This document shows, in pieces, positions 15,901 through 20,226 of a stretch of DNA of 20,226 nt (its first letter is position 1; every line of letters starts with the position of its first letter). Below the pieces are notes generated by a model. That model was not told the origin of the DNA, searched no databases, and saw only the letters and a program-made list of their open reading frames with translations. The DNA comes from Candidatus Cloacimonas sp. SDB (GTDB lineage: Bacteria > Cloacimonadota > Cloacimonadia > Cloacimonadales > TCS61): assembly GCA_001412425.1 (NCBI GenBank), contig LKUH01000314.1, positions 1 to 20,226 of the forward strand, in the 5' to 3' direction. The position numbers and the translations under genes are program-made.

Positions 15901-16060
15901 CACCGTTGTATGTTGATACGACGGAAATGACAGGATAATCCATGTCAGGGAACATTTCCAGACCCAGACGGGATAATGAAATACTTCCCAGAATTATAAT
16001 CAAAACCGTTATAATAAAAATTGTTACACGTTTATTAACTGAAAATTCTGCTAATTTCAT
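12974..16060 (-). CDS. RND efflux pump inner-membrane permease (AcrB/HAE1 type)
   Basis: A 1028-residue proton-driven permease with the normal RND architecture: TM1 (about 12-31), a large periplasmic loop (about 40-330), six helices (about 335-485), one at about 530-550, a second large loop (about 560-860) and five C-terminal helices. Family motifs are visible: FPDMDYPVISV after TM1, GLALGVGMLVDNSIVVIENI in TM4 with a single Asp400 followed by Asn where AcrB has Asp-Asp, and GIVVNNGIVLIDHMNQLR near residue 945. It takes lipophilic drugs or other toxic compounds from the periplasm and passes them to TolC. It is last in the three-gene operon, 117 bases after the adaptor gene. AAGGA lies seven bases before the ATG. 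Confidence 0.93.
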   Translation of the reverse strand: MKLAEFSVNKRVTIFIITVLIIILGSISLSRLGLEMFPDMDYPVISVVSTYNGASPQDIEETVTKTIETAIASVKSIKRITSESMESASLVMVEFNWGTNLDFAAQDLRDAIERVTEYLPSDASKPLVIKYNLSDMPILMYGVTGAENTYELRKLLEDDVAAKLKHLKGVASVVVYGGDELEKQIIVDDHKLEQYKISINEIVQLVAAGNLNTTAGHLLKRKEEYLLRTMAQYNSIKEIENLPIKMTASGNIIYLKDVARVQDGFKEQRNILRTNKLPTAMFMISKESGANTLKVSELVKKELAVIEAEFPENLKFYEVMDMGQPISKVTSGALSNLIVGGILAICIMFLFLRNWRPTLAISLAIPISVVATFIPVYLAGFTLNIMTLGGLALGVGMLVDNSIVVIENIYRHLEMGKSKFQAAKVGANQVAMAITASTLTTIAVFFPMIFAEGMTGILVRGLALTVAFSLIASLFVSLTIVPVIASVLFRRTQDRPEIDKSQQFFEGIKQRYSKILAWVLDNRGKTIAMVAILLVLALLIPILGIIGTEFMPVTDIPFLVMNVNMPLGTPLQETDMVVSQIEDVFLKTEGIMNTMILIGPMSEGEAMADPTNPQDVNSAQVFARLYLEEDRELSAEEIKDLIRSQLPDVEGAEINFLSSEEMSGQGQSKPIELNIFGKDLQKLDLIAKQIETRMKNVLHVTDVISSTRTNKSEFHIIIDKDKAFRSGFTAAQIASAIKTASYGTISGIFRESGEEVNILVRLEKENRNSLEDIMHLSLVSPLGFYVPLNQLAHIEQAEGPSKISHEKQTRKITLSASVSGTNDVGSVVKDIQLNVSDIEKNLPSGYYLDFGGSYKDMQEAFLTLAGALLLAIILVYSVMASQFESLRQPFIVMFTMPLALIGVLLILGITGSTLSVVSFVGIIILAGIVVNNGIVLIDHMNQLRLEGMEMRKAILQAGRDRIRPVLITAITTLGGMLPMAISTGQGSQMKSPMALTVIGGLISATFFTLFVIPAIYSLISKKEMRIEE

Positions 16061-16177
16061 AATCTGTTCCTTTTATGACCTTTTATAATGTTTTTTAGAA
16101 AGTGAAAGTCTGGCAAAAATACATTATTGATCAATTGGTTTTGTCCTCTTTAGTATTAAATTTTGCATAGATTATGT

Positions 16178-17188
16178 TCATTCAATAATTTCAACTTTAT
16201 CATCTGCCGAAAGTCCAATATTTCCTTCAGTAATAACAATATCACCAGCCTTGATGCCAGATAGGATTTCGACAAAATATTCGTTTTCGATACCCAGTTC
16301 AACAGTATTACGGACGGCTTTTCCTGCCTGTACTGTAAAAACCTGATTATCATTCAAAACTGCAGTTTGAGGTAATACTATTGTATTTGGTGAAGTTTCC
16401 AAAAGCAGTTTAATCCTGGCAAATTGGTTATTCCTGAGCAGGTTGTCCTGGTTAGTAATAGAACTTTGAACTGGAAATGTACCTGACAGCGGATCGGCTT
16501 CGGGAGAGATAAAAACGATTTTTCCAGAAAAATCCTGCTCGCAATTGTTTACATTCGAGATAACATCCTGACCTGTTTTTACCAGATCAATGTCAGCATC
16601 AGAAATTTGAAATTTTGCTTTAATTTGATTCAGGTTTACCAGGCGGAGCAGATAGGGATCCATCATGCTGTCGTAATTTTCCCCTTCTTTTTTGTAGATA
16701 CTGATAATCGTACCATTTATAGGAGCACGAATATAGGTGTTCTCTGTCAGGTATTCCAGATTCATTTCAGCTTGTATATAGGCTGTTTCCATCTCATCAA
16801 AAGTAGCACCGTCTATGGAACCGGTATTCTTGAGTTCCTGCATTCTTTTGTAGTTTTTCTCTGCATTTTCAAACTGTGTTTTTGCCAGGTTCAATTGTGT
16901 TTCATCCAGTTTTAGCAGCAGATCATCTTTCTGTACAGTATTACCTTCTTGCACTATGATTTCTTCAATTCTACCAGAAAGAGCAGGAGAAATATTTGCG
17001 GTCTTATTTGCTTCCAGTTTACCGCTGAATTCCATATAGCTGGAAATACTTTTTAATTCAGCAGTAATAGTCTTAACATTACGACTGTCGATAAATCTGT
17101 CATTTTCAACATTTTCTTCGGTTTTTTGACCGCATCCGCCAATTAACAGAATTATAATTAGACTGACAAAAATTGTTTTATTTAACAT
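16178..17188 (-). CDS. RND efflux periplasmic adaptor (membrane fusion protein), lipoprotein
   Basis: A 336-residue adaptor of the HlyD/AcrA family with lipobox LLIGGC (Cys19). Domains in order: first half of the lipoyl-like domain (about 60-95, ISPALSGRIEEIIVQEGNTVQ), a short coiled-coil hairpin (about 96-140, FENAEKNYKRMQELKNTGSI), second lipoyl half (THIRAPINGTIISIYKKEGE-like segment, about 143-165), beta-barrel domain (about 180-260) and a membrane-proximal domain. It bridges the permease and the TolC channel. The start codon overlaps the tolC-like stop as TAATG. The short hairpin suggests contact through a TolC with a matching short entrance, which is common outside Enterobacteria. Confidence 0.9.
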   Translation of the reverse strand: MLNKTIFVSLIIILLIGGCGQKTEENVENDRFIDSRNVKTITAELKSISSYMEFSGKLEANKTANISPALSGRIEEIIVQEGNTVQKDDLLLKLDETQLNLAKTQFENAEKNYKRMQELKNTGSIDGATFDEMETAYIQAEMNLEYLTENTYIRAPINGTIISIYKKEGENYDSMMDPYLLRLVNLNQIKAKFQISDADIDLVKTGQDVISNVNNCEQDFSGKIVFISPEADPLSGTFPVQSSITNQDNLLRNNQFARIKLLLETSPNTIVLPQTAVLNDNQVFTVQAGKAVRNTVELGIENEYFVEILSGIKAGDIVITEGNIGLSADDKVEIIE

Positions 17189-18564
17189 TAATCCTCCTGC
17201 TGCGTATATTTTTTAATTTCATATTTAGTTAAAATAAAATCGTAATAGGATGACACCAGGTTCATTTCATTGCTGAAAAGCATGATCTCAGCATCCAGAA
17301 GCTCTGTATTGGTTACCATATCCTGTTCAAATAGATCGTTGATTATCTGGTGATTTTCTTCAGCTAATTCCAGTGCAGTTTGATTGTTCAGAACAATTCG
17401 GGCGTTGGTGATGAGTTTGCGTATGGTATTTTCAGCAGCGACCAGATAGTTTTCCCTTATCCAGGCAGTTTCATATTCAGTTTTCTTCAGTTCATATTTT
17501 ACTTTTTTCAAATTAGTGAAATTAGCTCCACTCTGGAAGATCGGTACTGAAAATAATGCTGCTAAATTCCAGTTATCTTCACCCTGAAGATTCCATTTAT
17601 CATCACTTTCGATCTGATAAGTATATTGTAGATTTAAAGCGGGAAGAAAATTCCCAACTGCCATTTTGTAATTTTTTTCCATCATCCGGTTAACAAGGTT
17701 CAGATTCTGAATAGTGACACTGGTTTGTTTAACTTCTTCCAGAAAAACTACAATTTTCTGAAGAATCTCGTCCGAATTCAAAGCTGCTAAATTATTTATC
17801 TCATTATCAAAGCTACCAATATCTATTTCATCAGGAAGTTCATTTCCTTCTGCACCAAGCAGGTTTTTCCAATATCCTTTAAGTTCGTTAATACTATTAT
17901 CGATTTCATGAATTGAGGTCTCATTATTCATCTTATTGACCTGCCATTGCAGCACATCAGAATATTTGGCTGTTCCCACCTCATATTTTTTTTGCACTGA
18001 ATTGAGGTGAGAAAGTGTTGAATTTAAACTTTTTTCAGAAAGAATTTTCAGATCTTGTAGTTTAAGTAATCCCATATAAGTAGAAGCCACAGCATAATCC
18101 AGATCTTTTTCTTTACCAATAAGAGCTTTTTCCACCTGCTGTTTGGCTAAGCCTGCTAACTGGTATCCCAGAATTTCTTTACCGCCATTGAAGAGAGGTA
18201 ATTGCACAGTAATATCGTTAGTGTATGTGGTTTTGTAATATCCGCCGCTTAAGGCTGCCGCTGAAAAAGGGATGTAATCTCCGGTTGGAATTCCGGAAGC
18301 ATTGAATATGGGAATTTTATAAACTGACGATAATTCGTCGTAAGTTTCAGCATCAATGCGAACCAGACTGGAATTAAATGAAACTTTGGGCAGGAAATTG
18401 GTGAAAGCGTTTTTCTTGCTCCAGCCAACTGCTTCCAATCCACTCTTTTCTGCCAACTGTTCCTGGTTGTTCTGTTTAGCAGTTATAATACTCTCTTCCA
18501 AAGTTACTGTATGTAAAAAAAATATCGGGATCAGCATAATCAATAATATTAAATTTTTCTTCAT
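17188..18564 (-). CDS. TolC-family outer-membrane efflux protein
   Basis: A 458-residue outer-membrane channel with signal sequence MKKNLILLIMLIPIFFLHTV and no lipid-attachment cysteine. It has the two repeated outer-membrane-efflux domains: long helical stretches (about 25-60, 140-240 and 275-450) separated by strands such as TNDITVQLPLFNGGKEIL (about 114-131) and the second-half counterpart LAALFSVPIFQSGANF (about 334-349), the paired F/Y-N/S-G-G-type motif of TolC proteins. Trimers form the exit duct of the pump. It is first in the operon, with AAAGGA seven bases before the ATG, and carries the sigma-54-like promoter upstream. Confidence 0.9.
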   Translation of the reverse strand: MKKNLILLIMLIPIFFLHTVTLEESIITAKQNNQEQLAEKSGLEAVGWSKKNAFTNFLPKVSFNSSLVRIDAETYDELSSVYKIPIFNASGIPTGDYIPFSAAALSGGYYKTTYTNDITVQLPLFNGGKEILGYQLAGLAKQQVEKALIGKEKDLDYAVASTYMGLLKLQDLKILSEKSLNSTLSHLNSVQKKYEVGTAKYSDVLQWQVNKMNNETSIHEIDNSINELKGYWKNLLGAEGNELPDEIDIGSFDNEINNLAALNSDEILQKIVVFLEEVKQTSVTIQNLNLVNRMMEKNYKMAVGNFLPALNLQYTYQIESDDKWNLQGEDNWNLAALFSVPIFQSGANFTNLKKVKYELKKTEYETAWIRENYLVAAENTIRKLITNARIVLNNQTALELAEENHQIINDLFEQDMVTNTELLDAEIMLFSNEMNLVSSYYDFILTKYEIKKYTQQED

Positions 18565-18924
18565 AAGTATTCCTTTCTTCTCTAAATCTCATTTCTTATT
18601 CGTGATGATTTTCTAAAAAATCTCGAATAATATTAACTTAAACTATATTGAGCAGTTTCCGTGCCAGAAGCTTAACTTCTTATTTTTAAAGTACTTATCA
18701 AACACTGAAATCATTTCTTTAAACTATTCACCGTCCCTATTCGAACAAGGGCTGTACAATAATGAACAGCAGGGAAAAATTTTTTATAACGAGTAAATTT
18801 GATTTCACTTTCTTTAGATTAAACTGCTTATTAGAATTTGCTAGATCATTATTTCTTCTGCAAATACAAAAATCATTTAAGTTACTCAGTTGCAGTCAAA
18901 TTATTTTTTTGGAAAATTGTTGTA
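18565..18924 (-). other. Intergenic region ahead of the efflux operon
   Basis: This 360-base AT-rich stretch lies between the acetyltransferase stop and the tolC-like start. It holds a sigma-54-type promoter (18651-18666), an imperfect inverted repeat AGAAG/CTTCT overlapping its -24 side (about 18666-18680) and a short CCCT/AGGG repeat near 18735-18751. I see no strong terminator for the acetyltransferase gene and no convincing small gene; a plus-strand reading frame at 18762-18995 lacks a ribosome site and looks like chance. Confidence 0.5.
18651..18666 (-). promoter_or_regulatory. Sigma-54 (RpoN)-type promoter of the efflux operon
   Basis: On the minus strand the sequence reads TGGCACGGAAACTGCT. 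It matches the consensus TGGCACG-N4-TTGCW with one mismatch, and the -24 GG and -12 GC are separated by exactly ten bases. Transcription would begin near 18640, leaving a leader of about 75 bases. Sigma-54 promoters need an activator of the NtrC class, which is not in this window. Confidence 0.55.
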
Positions 18925-20163
18925 TCAGAACCAGTTCAAACATTGCGGTTTGGTTTCCAGATAAAACAATTTGTGAATTTTTTCCAGATATTTAAGATTT
19001 GAAATTCCTGCCAGACCATGCTTATAACATTGTTTAAAAGTTACAGCTCCCATGATCATTGAAGAGAATTCTGCAATGTTCATTCGTAACTCAACATCAT
19101 AATCCGCGGTTTTGATTATTGCTGGTTTACCATTTCTGAAATGTGCCGTAATCACTCGATCATTCTGTTGCGAAAAACTATCCGAAATAACAAATTTGAC
19201 CTTTACATTTACCTTACAGAAATTTTCGGCACTGCTAAAGAATTTTTCCAGGTCAGTGATTTTATACATTATACCGATTCCTGCAGAATAGGACTCATGA
19301 AAAACAGATGGGAATAAGTAATCCGAACCGGTTCTGACATCATTGACTAAGTGGTAGAATTCCGGATCAAAAGTATTGTAAACGATCCTTTTAACTTGAT
19401 CTGACTGAGAATTTAAGAAAGTGGAGAATTCCAGAAATGCATTTTTATCAGAATAGAGAAACTCCAGAATTTCAAGATTATTGATCACAAAATTTGTTTT
19501 GTGAGCTTTTATAAATCGGGCAATTAAATAGCCTTCCAGTTTATTTCCATTTTTATAGCCGATAACGAAATTTCCCTGTTTTTTCAGGAATCCTTCAAAA
19601 TCTGAAGAATCCTTTAAACACAGACCGTGTTGCTTTTGAGCTGCTTCGTTGTAGAAGTTCACTATAAGATCAACATTGTTAATGTCAATATACTGCAGAT
19701 GTTCCTTGGAATTACCGCGGGGAAAGGCTGAGGGCAGGAGGTTGTATTGAAACAAGGGAGCACCGTAACCAAATCCCATGTTATAATAAAAATCTGGTCT
19801 GAAAGGAAAAAGAATAGTCAGGGGAGCATTTTTTTTATGAGCATACCCGATAAAATATTCAATTAATTTTTTACAGACTTTTTCCTTTTTATGCAGAAGG
19901 TCTACTGCTATACCTCCAATACCTGTGACAGGGAAGAATTTATTTCTGAAATTCATTTGAAAATCATGGATCCTCATGACTCCAAGTAGTTCTTCAGCAT
20001 TAAAACAACCATAAAAGTTGATATTCGGGCTGTTCTGCTGAATTTCTTTGATTCTATTTACATACTGTTCTTTAGCAGGATATTGAAAACCAGGATAAGC
20101 CTTCATCGATATATCTGCCATTTGGGGTAGATCAATTAAACTTAATTTTTTGACTGTAAACAT
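18925..20163 (-). CDS. Eis-like GNAT acetyltransferase (COG4552 type) with SCP2-like C-terminus
   Basis: A 412-residue protein laid out like Eis family enzymes: an N-terminal GNAT domain (about 1-150), a second GNAT-like domain (about 150-290) and a sterol-carrier-like C-terminal domain (about 300-412) ending in a terminal aromatic. Eis proteins acetylate amines, sometimes aminoglycosides, using acetyl-CoA. Recognisable segments are AYPGFQYP (about 28-35), VTGIGGIAVD (about 79-88) and FPFRPDFYYNMGFGYG (about 119-134). The acetyl-CoA loop, normally R-R-x-G-x-A, reads HKKEKVCKK (about 91-99): the conserved glycine is Lys, so cofactor binding may be altered. It is a single gene, with AGAGGA upstream of the ATG. 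The role is unclear. Confidence 0.82.
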   Translation of the reverse strand: MFTVKKLSLIDLPQMADISMKAYPGFQYPAKEQYVNRIKEIQQNSPNINFYGCFNAEELLGVMRIHDFQMNFRNKFFPVTGIGGIAVDLLHKKEKVCKKLIEYFIGYAHKKNAPLTILFPFRPDFYYNMGFGYGAPLFQYNLLPSAFPRGNSKEHLQYIDINNVDLIVNFYNEAAQKQHGLCLKDSSDFEGFLKKQGNFVIGYKNGNKLEGYLIARFIKAHKTNFVINNLEILEFLYSDKNAFLEFSTFLNSQSDQVKRIVYNTFDPEFYHLVNDVRTGSDYLFPSVFHESYSAGIGIMYKITDLEKFFSSAENFCKVNVKVKFVISDSFSQQNDRVITAHFRNGKPAIIKTADYDVELRMNIAEFSSMIMGAVTFKQCYKHGLAGISNLKYLEKIHKLFYLETKPQCLNWF

Positions 20164-20196
20164 AAATTCCTCTTTCCATAAATTTTTATTAAAATA

Positions 20197-20213
20197 TGTC
20201 TAGTATTTAGACA
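20197..20213. promoter_or_regulatory. Perfect inverted repeat, possible operator of the acetyltransferase gene
   Basis: TGTCTA-gtatt-TAGACA, two perfect 6-base arms with a 5-base centre, 34 bases upstream of the acetyltransferase start codon. The size and symmetry fit a dimeric regulator site (MarR, Rrf2 or similar types). A single copy is visible and the window ends just beyond it, so this is only a candidate. Confidence 0.35.
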
Positions 20214-20226
20214 AAACATTTTTTTT

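Noticed and set aside
16156..16353. Small minus-strand frame overlapping the 3' end of the adaptor gene
   Set aside because: It is an out-of-frame shadow of the adaptor's C-terminal coding region.
18762..18995. Plus-strand 77-residue reading frame
   Set aside because: No ribosome site, low-complexity composition typical of AT-rich noncoding sequence, and it overlaps the 3' end of the acetyltransferase gene.

Overview
The window looks like chromosome from an AT-rich, Gram-negative, probably anaerobic bacterium. Outer-membrane features support this: a TonB-dependent receptor, a TolC-type channel, several lipoproteins and a small beta-barrel protein. The gene style recalls FCB-group candidate phyla such as Cloacimonadota, but that placement is only an impression. 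I see no rRNA, tRNA, insertion sequence, prophage or CRISPR array. All genes but one are on the minus strand, so the window reads from right to left.

Region 1 (about 5-8820, minus strand) is one tightly packed ten-gene operon. Its leader RNA folds as I would expect for a Moco/Tuco (molybdenum/tungsten cofactor) riboswitch: an eight-pair closing stem, a helix with a near-canonical 11-nt tetraloop receptor, a helix capped by GAAA, and a GCCUCCC...GGAAAGGC element. In transcription order the genes are: a lipoprotein; an ECF-type membrane S component; an exported protein; a phosphodiesterase/nucleotide-pyrophosphatase-like lipoprotein; a membrane-anchored small protein; two ECF ATPases; a TonB-dependent receptor; EcfT; and a MobB-like GTPase with a C-terminal cysteine cluster. 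Three of the envelope proteins carry divergent copies of what looks like the molybdopterin-binding (sulfite-oxidase-type) fold. A hairpin right after mobB closes the unit.

Read together, these genes suggest an undescribed salvage route for molybdopterin or its dinucleotide form. A TonB receptor would bring the cofactor through the outer membrane. Periplasmic proteins with the cofactor-binding fold would capture it. The phosphodiesterase would cut the pyrophosphate bond of the dinucleotide, an ECF transporter would import the pterin, and MobB would help re-attach the nucleotide inside. The parts are visible in the sequence; the substrate is inference, resting mainly on the riboswitch, MobB and the fold.

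Region 2 (8871-11141) holds small envelope genes: a divergent PAP2-family (YuiD-like) membrane protein, an exported chalcone-isomerase-like protein with a clear terminator, a divergently transcribed beta-barrel protein (the only plus-strand gene) and a 73-residue unknown.

Region 3 (11197-12840) is a GH13 alpha-amylase-family lipoprotein. Region 4 (12974-18666) is a complete tripartite RND efflux operon (TolC, adaptor, permease) behind a good match to a sigma-54 promoter. Region 5 (18925-20213) is an Eis-like GNAT acetyltransferase with a degenerate acetyl-CoA motif and a perfect inverted repeat upstream.
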